64,000 nt of DNA from Hybos culiciformis (Eukaryota > Arthropoda > Insecta > Diptera > Hybotidae): positions 120,699,812 through 120,763,811 of the forward strand of contig OZ023273.1 in the NCBI GenBank assembly GCA_964007475.1, written 5' to 3'. This document shows, one piece after another, positions 26,913-38,664 of this stretch. Both the position numbers and the translations under genes were made by a program. The notes below the pieces were generated by a model that saw nothing but the letters and a program-made list of their open reading frames with translations, was not told the origin of the DNA and ran no database searches. Every line of letters begins with the position of its first letter. Within the stretch, counting starts at the first letter, position 1.

Positions 26913-29618
26913 ATTAAAGATTTAAGTGGAAAAAAGTACTTAAGAATAATAATTTATACCTAAGAATTAGTAAAAATGAATTTAGTGCAATATCCTCAAG
27001 ATAATTAACTGTTATTTTAATTTTATTTCTAAGTTTTGTTATTTCTGTTATTTTTTTTATTTAAGTAGACAATTAAAAAAAATTCAAATTTTTAATATTG
27101 ATACAAAAATTTCTTAGAAGGCTTAATTTGTGATTCATTTTATTATTTAAGACTTTTTTTTTTTTTTAATAAATCATTGGCTGGAAATTATATTATTCCA
27201 TGCCTGTAATATTTTCACAGATGTGAAGTAATATAAGTCTGGCCAAAGGAGTTGCGTAATTTGTGTTAATTAATTTTTAAGCTTAAAAATGTTTTCCTGT
27301 CTTTTGTATGTGGAATAAAAACGGTTATGTACTAATTTTATTGATTTAAATTAAAATAAAGTAAATAACATAAAATTAAAAACTACTGCTTTTTTACTGT
27401 TTAAAAACTAAAAGCTTAAAAAAAATATGAGATTTGATTTCAACTATTCGTGAAAGAACCTTTTCCACTTTTCCATCAAAAATGAAAAAGACTACTATAT
27501 GTTTTCATTAAATCCTTCCTGTACTAAAATGCTTGTAACTAACAAACTACTTAGGTACCCAGTCTATTTAAGTTCCTTGAATTCCAAATATTTAGACTGG
27601 AATATCATTGAAATGAAGAAAATTTTTATACTTGTATTTAGTATAAATGACTAAATAGTATTGAAGGAACCTGGTTGCGATCAAAATAACCTAAAGTTAC
27701 AGTATTTATCTTATATTGAAATATTAAAAATAGGCCCCGTACTTCTATATTTTTTATTTCATAAGTGGAAAAAAGTTTTATTCATAAATTTTTTTTTGTT
27801 CACTGAAAAAATTTAATAGAGAATTAATTTTATTTAATTAATTCCTAACAATATCGCGTATTTTCCTTTAATCTTTTAGAGAAATCAATGAATTAATATA
27901 TTAACATACATAATATGTACGTTAGACAGACACTGACTTCACCAAATTTCTTCTATGTGGCCTTATAGATTGTTTTAGATGCACTCCAACAATGCAGTAA
28001 CTTTTTAAAAATTTTAATCCATTCCCAAAGTAGATATAATGGTTATAAAATTTCTTTTAAAAGAATCTAATTTTTAATTCATTAAATTATTAATGAATGA
28101 TTAATGATAAATAAAAACCGCCAATTGTTTAACATGTAATGCTTGCAAAAAAAAAATTAGTTACTTATTTTCAAAAAAAAATTGCTTTGATCCAAAAAAG
28201 CTAAAAAGGAAAGAAAGGCAATCTGATTCGTAATGCACAACTTTTACACTTACCAGTTCTTTTGTGTTTAAAAAAAAATGTCTGAAAACACAGCTTCCCA
28301 ATAACCAATCAATAAAAGCACAAAAACGTATTTTTAAATTGATTTATTTTATCAACTCAGTTTAATTGCTTATTTAATTATTTATTAACATAATCTTAAA
28401 TAAATTTTTATTACAAAATTTTAAATTAACAAAAAATATTCAATCTTCTATGTTCTATGCCTAATTCCTTTATATTAAACCAGTTCAATAAAGGGCTTTA
28501 AACTCGTTGCAATAGAAATCATTAAAAAAAATATACTCAAACATTTTAGAAAAAAGAAAAATAAAACATATCTACTTAATTTTATATTTAACAAACCAAT
28601 TTTAATTTAAAATTATACTTTTAAATTATAAGTAATTGTTACATTTTAAGATTTTCAAACGTTTCTCCTGACGTCTGAATAAAAAATTATATGAAGTTGA
28701 AAAAATTCAAATAAAATTTGATTAATTTATATATTTAAAATGTTTATTAAATGTTTAAAAATTTCAAAACTTATCCTACAAAACAAAATGTAGAAAATAG
28801 ATTTCTCTAAAATAATTTATTATTATTATTATTATGATTTACGATTATTATCAATTAATATGACAAGGAACTGGCTTGAAAAAATACAAAATGATTTTTT
28901 TAGTTATTTTCAAAATAATAATTTCCACTTTTTTTTGCGAACGAATCACAAAAATATTTTAATTTTCTAAACTTTTTTCTCATTATAACTCGCTTTTTGA
29001 CGAGTGAATTTTCAGACAGAATCAATGTTCCATCAATACAAATGCCCAAATTTTCAATTAAAGTTTTCCACTTTATCTATGAACGATATGAACGATATGT
29101 TTTTGTATTAAAATCATTTTGGAAATTTACCAGTCTTATTCACAACCCATTTTCGGGATCTTTTCTTCGAAACAGTTTTAACTTCAATTAAGTATAACGA
29201 TAATATACTATACAGGGGATTTTAATTTACAATACGCTTATGCCAGCTTTATTTTCCAAATATGTAGATATAACTTATAAGCATTTATTAATTAGAATAA
29301 TTAGAAATAAATAAAAAAAGTTATTTAGAGATATAGAAGAATGTTTTTATTTTTCTTTCATTATTTTTTCAGCTTTTGACACATAAGTATGTATAACTAC
29401 AAAATAAAAACGCCAAAAAAAAGTCCCTTGAGCTTTAATATAAACGTAATTTTTTGATGTGTGCTCGTTTTTTTTTTAAATATCAAGCAACAACAAAATA
29501 TACGTAAACACTAAGTTACTATAATAAAAATTAGAACTATTATAGATTGTATTCCGATATTTATTACAACAAATTATAATTGAAGAATTTTTTTAATAAG
29601 GGTAAATTTATTAGAAAC
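26913..29618. other. Convergent intergenic region HPS4/LAPTM4
   Basis: About 2.7 kb of AT-rich DNA lies between the two stop codons. It should contain both 3' UTRs; a plus-strand AATAAA is visible near 27313. I see no additional gene or RNA. Confidence 0.5.
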
Positions 29619-32397
29619 TTACACATTACTTTCATTATCATGATTTCCAGCATTTATAACATTTGGAATTGTAGCAGATGGACTATTATTAGTGGTTTCG
29701 CTTTCCTCATTATGATTGCTGATATTATTGTTATTGTTTGAACAATCACCAATTCCATTGGACGATTCAGGTTCTCGAGTCGTAGTAGTTATAATTTCTT
29801 CAGCTTGTAATGGTGGTAAATTAACTTGCACATTAGCCATAGCCATTTGATAGGTTGGTGGAGGTTGTTGTTTCATACCTTGTGCAATAGCTTCTTCGTA
29901 ATCCGGTAACATTAATTGAGTTGAAAAATCACGATTTTCTTGTGTGCTATTTGCTGTAACATGTGGTATGATATATGGTAACATAGAACGAATATTATGC
30001 TGACGCATTGTTAAATATTTATAACATCGCCAAACTATTCCGATTGCATATGCTTTCAGGAAAACAATAGATATGAAAGCTATTAAAATAACCATTATTA
30101 ATGCATCTGGTGAAAGCTGTAATAATTTTTCACGATATGGTAATCTATGTGATTCTGCAATCAATCGATGTACCGATTGTAAATAGCAAAAATAACCGGC
30201 AGCAGTCAAACTAAAATAAATAAATAAATAAATAAATAAAGCTAACTTCATATTGCACTGATCTTCAGTGCCTTATTCCACTGAGCTTCAGTATCTTACT
30301 TACGTTGTTAATGCGAAATCGAATAACTGCAAACAGAAAAATGGTAACAAATGAGATGGTTTTCCCTTAACAGCACCGTATATCATCATTAAAGTAATTC
30401 CAATCATGCATACGCATACTAATCCACCCATATCAATATTATCTAAAATGTTAAGAGAATTAAATTAACAAAATAATAAGTGACAACACACATAAGAAGA
30501 TCATTCGAAATTGTTGATTATCTTAGTATTGCAATGATGGAAAAAATTTAATGAAATTTTTCAGGATTTTTGTAATGTATACGATGTAAGTGTATGAAAT
30601 TTCAAAATTTAATAATAATTGGTCTTATATAAAAAGTTGTAAAACTATAAAGTTAATAAATTTTATTTTTATTTCTAATGTTGCATTTTAAAAGTTTAAA
30701 ATTTTTTTTTCAATTTATTCATGTGCTGTGTGCTGTGTGCCTACAATGTAGATATAATTGAATTTGATAATATTGTAGAATAAAGTTAATTAATTATAAA
30801 ATATTTAATTTTAAATTTGATTTCGTTCTCACTATAATTTAAGGAGTGATCTTTGTAAGGATATGCTGGATCAATTTTGCTTAATGGAGTCGGCAAGGCA
30901 GGTGCATTTAAATCTACGCAATCATCACAATTATTGTCTATTTCTTCCATTAATTCTGGATTCCACATCATAATCCCCAGTAATCCCAATGCCAAGACAT
31001 TCAAAAACTATTAAAGTAAAAAATAAAAAAATTATTAAATAGATATTAATCAAATTATTAAATAGATATTACTATTATCATTTTAAATTACTTCAAACAT
31101 TTCTTTTTAAATCCTTTATATTAATTTGTTCGCGTTGATTGTCCGCAAAATTTAAGAAGTAAAAATTAACCCACTTCCCGTCATCCACATAGTAGATGAC
31201 AATGCTTCAGAACAACAAAAAAATTTCGATCGGATGACGGGAAGTGAGTTTTTAACTAATTAAAATTTTTGAGAGAAAAATAGAGCGAGAATAAAATAGT
31301 ACTGAAACCAAAAAATAAAACGCGTTAAGAGATCCTACATGTAAAGGATATATTAAAAACTTTGTTTTTATGGATTGTATTAAATAATTAATTCTAAATT
31401 TCAAACAAAACTAGATATTAATAAACTATTTATTTTTTTTTTGTTAGTTTTTTTAGTTCATTTAGAATACTTATTATTATAAATGAGGTTAATTTGATAC
31501 AACAAACATTTTACGTGACTTTGTCAGCCAAAATATTAATTGAGTCGGTCGAAAACCAATTGTAATTAATTGAATAAATATTATGAATTCGTAAACGTGA
31601 TTATTAATGTACAAACTTTTATTACATTTAACTTTAACTTCAATTTTTAACTTTTAGTACCTATGTACTATTATTAATATTTTGTCAAAATATAATTTTA
31701 CTTCAAAAACAAAAATTTCATAGACAAAATCTTCTCTAATTCAAAGAATTGCCTTTAAGTACATAAAAAATTTGAAGAAGGTCACAATTCTTATAATTTC
31801 CTAATATGCTTTAATTAAAAATAAATTAATAATTAAAAATGCAACAAAAGTCAAATATAAAATAAATTCCTTTACGTAAAATTAAAAGTGCTGTTTTAAG
31901 CAAATTATAATGAAAATATTTATTTGATTTGAAGGTGAAAAAAAAGTCTAAAATCTAGAAAAATTTATATTTTATTTTTAACATAAAAATGAATTAATAA
32001 TGCAACGAATATTGACAGAAGACTCTTATTCCATTGGCATCATTAGCCTTTAAATATATGTAGACTATTCCTTAACAATTGAAGTTATTGTCTAATATGA
32101 CAGAATAAAAATGTTGGGTGTTCAAAACGATATTTTCGATGATTCAATTGAAAAAGTATGTGTTTTGACTTCAAACCTTGAAAACTTACTGATATATTTG
32201 GATATGTTATTACAATATAAAAATATCAAGCAAATTGTTTTTTTTTCTTTTAATGTTTTTGCTATGAATCATTTAAATCAATTCTCTTTACTTACCAAAT
32301 GCCAAATTCCAATTAATATAGTCGCAGTATGAACGTGCAATCCAAACAAGCAACATGTCCACTCTTTGTTATTTCTACTTGTTGAAGTCGGACCCAT
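29619..32397 (-). CDS. LAPTM4: LAPTM4-family lysosomal four-pass membrane protein
   Basis: Four minus-strand exons, 32397-32296, 31007-30833, 30442-30304 and 30210-29619, join in phase to give 335 residues. The start MGPTSTSRNNKEWTCCLFGLHVHTAT matches the family CCxC...HVRTGT region. Four hydrophobic segments follow: ILIGIWHLFLNVLALGLLGI, GLVCVCMIGITLMMIYGAV, LPFFCLQLFDFALT... and LIMVILIAFISIVFLKAYAIG, the last continuing into VWRCYKYL. The cytosolic tail has LPDYEEA and PPPTY motifs, which bind WW domains of Nedd4-type ubiquitin ligases for lysosomal sorting in family members. The tail is about 100 residues longer than in human LAPTM4A (233 aa) and ends in a Asn/Ser/Glu-rich low-complexity stretch. 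Intron 2, 30443-30832, is short. Family membership is firm; 4A versus 4B orthology is not meaningful in insects. Confidence 0.92.
31172..31246. repeat. Short foldback in LAPTM4 intron 1
   Basis: Perfect 15-bp inverted arms, CACTTCCCGTCATCC at 31172-31186 and its complement at 31232-31246, enclose 45 bp. The 75-bp unit resembles a tiny MITE or a remnant of one. No clean target duplication is seen. Confidence 0.65.
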
Positions 32398-32761
32398 TTT
32401 TACTCGAATCCTTAGCATTACAAAATAATTCTTTTTTGTAATTCAATCAAAATAAAACTTTCGAGTTTCAATTATTTTTCAATTTTGTATTATATTAAAA
32501 TGTCGTCAAGAGAATCTGAAAATAAATAAAAAAATTAGTGAAGTTACAATAATTATGTAGGTTTTTTAGGAGAACATATCAATAATTTACTCAAAATTCG
32601 CTTGAGAATTTGATAATCAGTGTTTATTTTATGGAAATCATAGACATCAAAAGTAATCAAAAAACTAAGGGAGGGTGATTAGAATTATAATCAAGTTTAA
32701 AGTCGGTATTACCGTTGATTAAGAATACTAAAAAGACTAAGTTTCATACAACATTTTTTGC

Positions 32762-32886
32762 TTGTATTTTTATTTGAAGGTGTTAGTAAAACATATAATA
32801 AAATACGGTTAATATACACTGATAATAATCAAATGGAAAGTATTTTATTTCGTTTTACTAATAATACCTTTAAATAAAAATACAAA
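32762..32886. repeat. Imperfect inverted repeat, about 45-bp arms
   Basis: The left arm, TTGTATTTTTATTTGAAGG onwards to 32806, pairs with the right arm 32840-32886 with a few mismatches and small indels, leaving a loop of about 33 bases. This looks like a degraded MITE or foldback. Confidence 0.6.
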
Positions 32887-33064
32887 ATAGAGCTGAACAA
32901 TCATTGTTTGAAACTGATAATCTTTTTATTATAGTTAATAAATGGTATTAAATACCAAAAAATATTTTTGTTATTTTTTTAATTTAAATTTTTAATGGAG
33001 ACTGTCCTGGGAATTTCTAATTATTTTATTTTAAATTCTAATTATTTTATTTTAAATTTAAATT

Positions 33065-33180
33065 TCTGGTCTGTTAAAATAATTGACCCTCTTTTTGAAT
33101 CATTGTAATTTTATCAGAACCTCTTCTGGACTGTTACAATCAGTGAACCTCTTTTAAATCATTGTATCTAATTTTATTAA
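33065..33180. repeat. Diverged tandem duplication of about 56 bp
   Basis: Two adjacent copies begin TCTGGTCTGTTAAAATAATT and TCTGGACTGTTACAATCAGT. Both continue through a GACCCTCTTTT/GAACCTCTTTT word and AAATCATTGTA. They are noncoding. Confidence 0.55.
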
Positions 33181-35198
33181 CGAACTAGCAATCAAACAAA
33201 TTAAAAAATTCTTGAAGTAAAATTGAAGAGTAGGCAATATAAACTTACATTATAAAACAAGTTAACTTGATAAGTTTTAATTTTTGAACATCGATTTGTT
33301 TTAAATTTTTAATATTGAATAAATGTTTTAAGTTTGAACTTTTCTTTCTTCAAAATAATTGAACTATAGTAATTTTTGAAAACAACTTTAAAATTTTCTT
33401 TCTTTTTACATAAAAATATTAGGTTACTACTCTGTTCATTAAATAAAATACAATCTTCTAGAGTAATCAAATATACATACAGATTCATATATTTATTTAT
33501 TTATGGGTCGACCCGTTTTAGAGAAGATAGTGGATAACTGGGATCGTTGTATTCAAGTTCAACGGATTGAATTTACTAGTTTATTTAATAAAAATATTAT
33601 TTCCGTTATTTCAATCTTTTCTTACTGCTTCAGAGTTAATCAGTGTATTGGAATAAGGCAAATGTATTATCTTCTAACAGAATTATCATGGCAATTTCTT
33701 GAATAACGCACCATAATCACATATTAATACAATTAAATCCCTTAGATCAGAGATCAGATAGATTTCATTATAAAGTTATTTTCAATATTCAATTATAATT
33801 TTATATATCTCTAAGTAAATTTTTCTTATCAATTACAAAGAAAATCTAAAATGTTTATATTAAAATTCCTTTAAAGAAATAAATAAATAAATAAATTAAA
33901 ACGATAATACGGTAATAATCACCGTTTAATAATCACCTGTAAAATAATGAAAACTCTCTCATATTTGCTCATATTTAGGAATTTAGTAGTTATATAAAAC
34001 AAAAAAGTTACCTTCTCGCCAATAACTTTTAGTGGATATTAATGTTTTGTATTGCAGTAGAAATAGGCACGGTAACGTTGGCTAGTATTTATTCTAAAAA
34101 ATTATAGTTCCCGATCAAACAATCATTTTTTAAGAAGACATCAAAAGAACTTTTTGAAGAATCTCCTTCGATGACTTCTAATAGAAATAGATGTAACTGT
34201 GTAGGAACCTAGTTCCTATTTGACTTGAGAGATGATTTAAGTTTTAAATTCAAAAAAAAAAACCAAATACGTATACACTTCTTTATCAACTTCATAACGA
34301 AAAAAATAGCTATTTTTTATTCACATTTCGTAACAAATTTGTGTTAGAAAATAATTTGTGTTATAAAGGTATAGGTAGTTGGTTTCTATAATAATACGTA
34401 ATTGGTTTGGTTTCTACAATAATAACATTCTAAACTAATAGTTTAATAGTTAGTCTACTTAATAGTTTCAATTTAACTCCGATAAATAAAAGTAAATTGA
34501 AACTTATAAATCATCTGAGGATGAAACGTAGAAGGCTAAATTTCTGTTTTCGTTTTTATTATTGCCCCCACCATTGGGCAAACCAAAATCATAGACTTTT
34601 TTGAACTGTTTTTCAAGTCAAATCATTTCATTCCTATTTTATTTAATTCAAGTCTAATAAAATCCAAAATTAGGTAGTTAAGTATTTATCCTTCAAAATA
34701 TTTGACAAAATGAAAGAAAATATATTTTTTTAAATAAATTTTTGCATTGTTTTGAGAAAACCTTTGTTTTCAAAGTATTAAGTAATAGGTAAATAATAAG
34801 GGTGCAGAACTGCAGAATCCAAAATAAATTAAAAAAAAAAATGTAAAAATATTTGTTTTTTTTAATTTATAGACTTTTTCTAAATTTTCCTTACCTCTAA
34901 AGCATTTTTCTTTACTTTTCTTCAATTTTAAATTTATTTTATTTTTTTATTCACTTATTAATATCAATTAATTACAATTCCAATTTAATAATAATAATAA
35001 AATTTAAAGTCTTGTTCTAATGCCAAAAAATTTTTATTAATGTAAAATTATTTAAATTATTTACATTTATTTTTTATTTGTCATCCGAAAACCAATGAAA
35101 TCAATCAAATTTATCAATTCCGTCGCAAAACATCGGCGCTTCAAAGCTTCGGCGTGATTTTCGACTTGATGATTCAAATTCTCACTTATTACCCCCTG

Positions 35199-35853
35199 AT
35201 TATATTAGACAGTGAACTGTCCGGACAGTGGATCGTTGCATTAGTTTTTTGTATGTGTTTGTAAGGAAAAAAACCGGACAGTGAGTTGGCCAGTTGGGTG
35301 TCCAGATTTTTTTTATCAGAAAATTTATTATTAGGGACTGTTCACATATTACGTAACGCTTTTTTTGCCCTTTTTTAACCCCCCCCCCCCCATGGTAACA
35401 AATCGTAACAAATTCCGAAGACCCCCCCCAGAAGAATAACGTAACAAAAGTTAAACACTTTTTAAATTACTTTTTGAACAATTTTTTTATTCGAATAAAC
35501 ATTACAAAATTCATTATAACTTAAGTTTATTTTTGGGAGCATAAATATTATACTTAGTGTAATTTTTTTTATAAAAAGGAGGAAATTTGGTTACATAACA
35601 TTTTTATAAACACCCCCCCCCCTGCCGTAACAAACTGTAACAAATTTTCAAACCCCCCCCCCCCCCCCTAGGCCGTTACGTAATTTGTGAACAGCCCCTT
35701 ATTCATAATTGTCACTTTTTTTATTTAATTTTTTTCTGACTGTCTTTTTCACTGTTTTTTCTGCTGTCCAGATTTAAATCCGGACAGCAGAGAAGACAGT
35801 GAATTTAAAACGCATAAAGTAATAAAAATTCACTTACTGCCTAGTATAATCCC
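35199..35853. mobile_element. Possible older inverted-repeat element hosting a MITE
   Basis: Outside the Harbinger-like MITE, the flanks match in inverse orientation: GATTATATTAGACAGTGAAC on the left and GATTATACTAGGCAGTAAGT read inward from the right. Both sides also hold CCGGACAG words. This suggests an older element split by the MITE. The termini are diverged and no target duplication is clear, so this is tentative. Confidence 0.35.
35334..35698. mobile_element. Harbinger-like MITE with poly-C tracts
   Basis: The 365-bp element has 25-bp inverted ends differing at two positions: GGGACTGTTCACATATTACG on the left against GGGGCTGTTCACAAATTACG from the right. TTA flanks both sides (35331-35333 and 35699-35701). 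The TTA duplication and GGG-CTGTTCAC terminus fit PIF/Harbinger MITEs. The subterminal regions carry C homopolymers of 8 to 16 bases beside GTAACAAA words, unusual in this AT-rich DNA. There is no transposase. Confidence 0.8.
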
Positions 35854-35893
35854 CAGGTTACATTAGGCATTTTCAATTTTTCATACACAATTT

Positions 35894-36015
35894 TTGAAGT
35901 TTATACTTCTTTAGCGACGTTGGAAGAAATTTGGTAGAGGGTAAAAATCCATTTTCATATAGAATTTTTCTGAGAATCGTCATCATTTTTCTGAGAATCG
36001 TCCGTCATCATTTTT
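35894..36015 (+). repeat. Boundary module, copy 1
   Basis: The module begins TTTTGAAGTTTATACTTCTT and contains the hairpin GAAGT-TTAT-ACTTC. It continues TTTAGCGACGTTGG, then GGTAGAGGGTAAAAATCCAT and a repeated AGAATCGTCATCATTTTTC word. A closely related stretch recurs at 38384-38500, and a shorter one at 40831-40885. The three copies bracket the two satellite arrays in the same orientation. Confidence 0.75.
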
Positions 36016-36035
36016 CAAATATTAAAAAAAAAAAA

Positions 36036-36075
36036 CAAATCATAATTGGGTTCGAACCTGGCACCTTCAGACTTA
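36036..36075 (-). repeat. tRNA-Tyr-like 3' half, reverse orientation
   Basis: Read on the minus strand, this piece has TAAGTCTGAAGGTGCC followed by AGGTTCGAACCCAATT, which holds a perfect B-box GGTTCGAACCC and matches the 3' half of the plus-strand tRNA-like copy at 38547-38615. The match ends in the anticodon loop exactly where the first satellite array begins. It is a fragment and is not expected to make a functional tRNA. Confidence 0.55.
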
Positions 36076-38383
36076 TTTTTTTATCAAAAAAATTATTTTC
36101 GATGAAATAAAGGTTAGTTGGCTTAAAATTTTGGGTAATAGTAGAAGGAGTAGGGTCCACCCGGCCCAAAAAAAATTTTTTTTTTTGTTTTTAATTGTAA
36201 AAGTTACCTGTCGTTAAATGAACGTGGCCGGCATGAAAATTTTGGATCGGAGCAGGAGGCGAGGGGGTCTCCTACCCAAAAAAGACCAAAAAATTTTTTT
36301 TAACAAAAAAATTATTTTCGATGAAATAAAGGTTAGTTGGCTTAAAATTTTGGGTAGTAGAAGGAGGAGTAGGGTCGACCCGGCCCAAAAAAAAATTTTT
36401 TTTTTGTTTTTAATTGTAAAAGTTACCTGTCGTTAAATGAACGTGGCCGGCATTAAAATTTTGGATCGGAGCAGGAGGCGAGGCGGTCTCCTACCCAAAA
36501 AAGACCAACATTTTTTTTTTATCAAAAAAATTATTTTTGATGAAATAAAGGTTAGTTGGCTTAAAATTTTGGGTAGTAGAAGGAGGAGTAGGGTCGACCC
36601 GGCCCAAAAAAAATTTTTATTTTATTTTTTTAATTGTAAAAGTTACCTGTCGTTAAATGAACGTGGCCGGCATGAAAATTTTGGATCGGAGCAGGAGGCG
36701 AGTGGGTCTCCTACCCAAAAAAGACCAAAATTTTTTTTATAAAAAAAATTATTTTCGATGAAATAAAGGTTAGTTGGCTTAAAATTTTGGGTAGTAGTAG
36801 AAGGAGTAGGGTCCACCCGGCCCAAAAAAAAATTTTTTTTTTGTTTTTAATTGTAAAAGTTACCTGTCGTTAAATGAACGTGGCCGGCATGAAAATTTTG
36901 GATCGGAGCAGGAGGCGAGGGGTCTCCTACCCAAAAAAGACCAAAATTTTTTTTTTTATCAAAAAAATTATTTTCGATGAAATAAAGGTTAGTTGGCTTA
37001 AAATTTTAAGTAGTAGTAGAAGGAGTAGGGTCTACCCGGCCCAAAAAAAATTTTTTTTTTATTTTTTTAATTGTAAAAGTTACCTGTCGTTAAATGAACG
37101 TGACCGGCATGAAAATTTTGGATCGGAACAGGAGGCGAGGGGGTCTCCTACTCAAAAAAGACCAAAATTTTTTTTTTATCAAAAAAATTATTTTCGATGA
37201 AATAAAGGTTAGTTGGCTTAAAATTTTGGGTAATAGTAGAAGGAGTAGGGTCCACCCGGCCCAAAAAAAATTTTTTTTTTGTTTTTGATTGTAAAAGTTA
37301 CCTGTCGTTAAATGAACGTGGCCGGCATGAAAATTTTGGATCGGAGCAGGAGGCGAGGGGGTCTCCTACCCAAAAAAGACCAAAAAATTTTTTTTAACAA
37401 AAAAATTATTTTCGATGAAATAAAGGTTAGTTGGCTTAAAATTTTGGGTAGTAGAAGGAGGAGTAGGGTCGACCCGGCCCAAAAAAAAATTTTTTTTTTG
37501 TTTTTAATTGTAAAAGTTACCTGTCGTTAAATGAACGTGGCCGGCATGAAAATTTTGGATCGGAGCAGGAGGCGAGGGGGTCTCCTACCCAAAAAAGACC
37601 AACATTTTTTTTTATCAAAAAAATTATTTTCGATGGAATAAAGGTTAGTTGGCTTAAAATTTTGGGTAGTAGAAGGAGGAGTAGGGTCGACCCGGCCCAA
37701 AAAAAATTTTTATTTTATTTTTTTAATTGTAAAAGTTACCTGTCGTTAAATGAACGTGGCCGGCATGAAAATTTTGGATCGGAGCAGGAGGCGAGTGGGT
37801 CTCCTACCCAAAAAAGACCAAGATTTTTTTTATAAAAAAAAATATTTTCGATGAAATAAAGGTTAGTTGGCTTAAAATTTTGGGTAGTAGTAGAAGGAGT
37901 AGGGTCCACCCGGCCCAAAAAAAATTTTTTTTTTGTTTTTAATTGTAAAAGTTACCTGTCGTTAAATGAACGTGGCCGGCATTAAAATTTTGGATCGGAG
38001 CAGGAGGCGAGGGGTCTCCTACCCAAAAAAGACCAAAATTTTTTTTTTATCAAAAAAATTATTTTCGATGAAATAAAGGTTAGTTGGCTTAACATTTTGG
38101 GTATTAGTAGAAGGAGTAGGGTCCACCCGGCCCAAAAAAATTTTTATTTTATTTTTTTAATTATAAACGTTACCTGTCGTTAAATGAACGTGGCCGGCAT
38201 GAAAATTTTGGATCGGAGCAGGAGGGGGAGGGGGTCTCCTACCCAAAAAAGACCAACATTTTTTTTTTATCAAAAAAATTATTTTCGATGAAATAAAGGT
38301 TAGTTGGCTTAAAATTTTGGGTAGTAGTAGAAGGTAGTAGAAGGAGTAGGGTCGACCCGGCCAAAAAAAATTTTTTATTTTAT
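36076..38383 (+). repeat. Satellite array 1: ~218-bp monomer, ~10.5 copies, higher-order
   Basis: The word GTTAAATGAACGTG, present in each monomer, recurs with its ATG at 36218, 36437, 36657, 36874, 37094, 37312, 37531, 37750, 37966 and 38184, so the unit is 216-220 bp. Each monomer has a GTCGACCCGG or GTCCACCCGG segment, A and T homopolymers, and GGATCGGAGCAGGAGGCGAG. Variant features repeat every fifth monomer at an offset of 1090-1094 bp. For example, GAGTGGGTC appears only in monomers 3 and 8 and GGAGGAGTAGGGTCGACCC in 1, 2, 6 and 7, showing a five-monomer higher-order repeat duplicated once. Open frames across the monomers are artefacts of the period. Confidence 0.92.
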
Positions 38384-38500
38384 TTTTGAAGTTAATACTT
38401 CTTTAGCGGCGTTTGATGAATTTTGGTAGAGGGTAAAAATCCATTTTCATGTAGAATTTTTCTCAGAATCGTCATCATTTTTCTCAGAAAAATTAGAATA
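38384..38500 (+). repeat. Boundary module, copy 2
   Basis: This copy begins TTTTTGAAGTTAATACTTCT and continues TTTAGCGGCGTTTGATGAA, then GGTAGAGGGTAAAAATCCAT and AGAATCGTCATCATTTTTC, following module copy 1 over more than 100 bp. It abuts the right end of array 1 directly. Confidence 0.75.
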
Positions 38501-38546
38501 AGAATACTTATTTTTTTATTATATGTAAGAAACCCAAAATCATATG

Positions 38547-38615
38547 GACAGTATGGCTTAGTGGCTACAACATCAGACTGTAAGTCTGAAGGTGCCTGGT
38601 TCGATTCCCAATGAC
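38547..38615 (+). other. tRNA-Tyr(GTA)-like sequence, degenerate
   Basis: An A-box TGGCTTAGTGG (38554-38564), a 5-bp anticodon stem TCAGA/TCTGA (38573-38577 with 38585-38589) enclosing the 7-base loop CTGTAAG with anticodon GTA, and a B-box GGTTCGATTCC (38598-38608) are all present. The T-stem is only partly paired and the acceptor ends do not pair, and no intron is present. It is therefore best read as a tRNA pseudogene or the head of a tRNA-derived SINE rather than a working tRNA-Tyr. The surrounding repeat context supports the repeat reading. Confidence 0.6.
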
Positions 38616-38664
38616 AAGATTTTTTAATTTCAAATATATGTATATATAGGGCCCAATATTACAA

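Larger units (their letters stand above)
32398..35198. other. Intergenic region upstream of LAPTM4
   Basis: No gene is seen in this 2.8 kb. It should include the LAPTM4 promoter immediately upstream of 32397 on the minus strand. Repeats at 32762-32886 and 33065-33180 are listed separately. Short open frames here show no domain and no codon-like composition. Confidence 0.5.

Noticed and set aside
36218..37530. Several 60-108 residue open frames beginning MNVAG(M/I)KILDRSRRR
   Set aside because: They are the same satellite monomer translated repeatedly. The frames track the repeat period, and homopolymers shift them between copies.
38547..38615. Functional tRNA-Tyr gene
   Set aside because: The A-box, anticodon stem and B-box are present, but the acceptor ends do not pair and the T-stem is mostly broken. 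The usual tRNA-Tyr intron is also absent.
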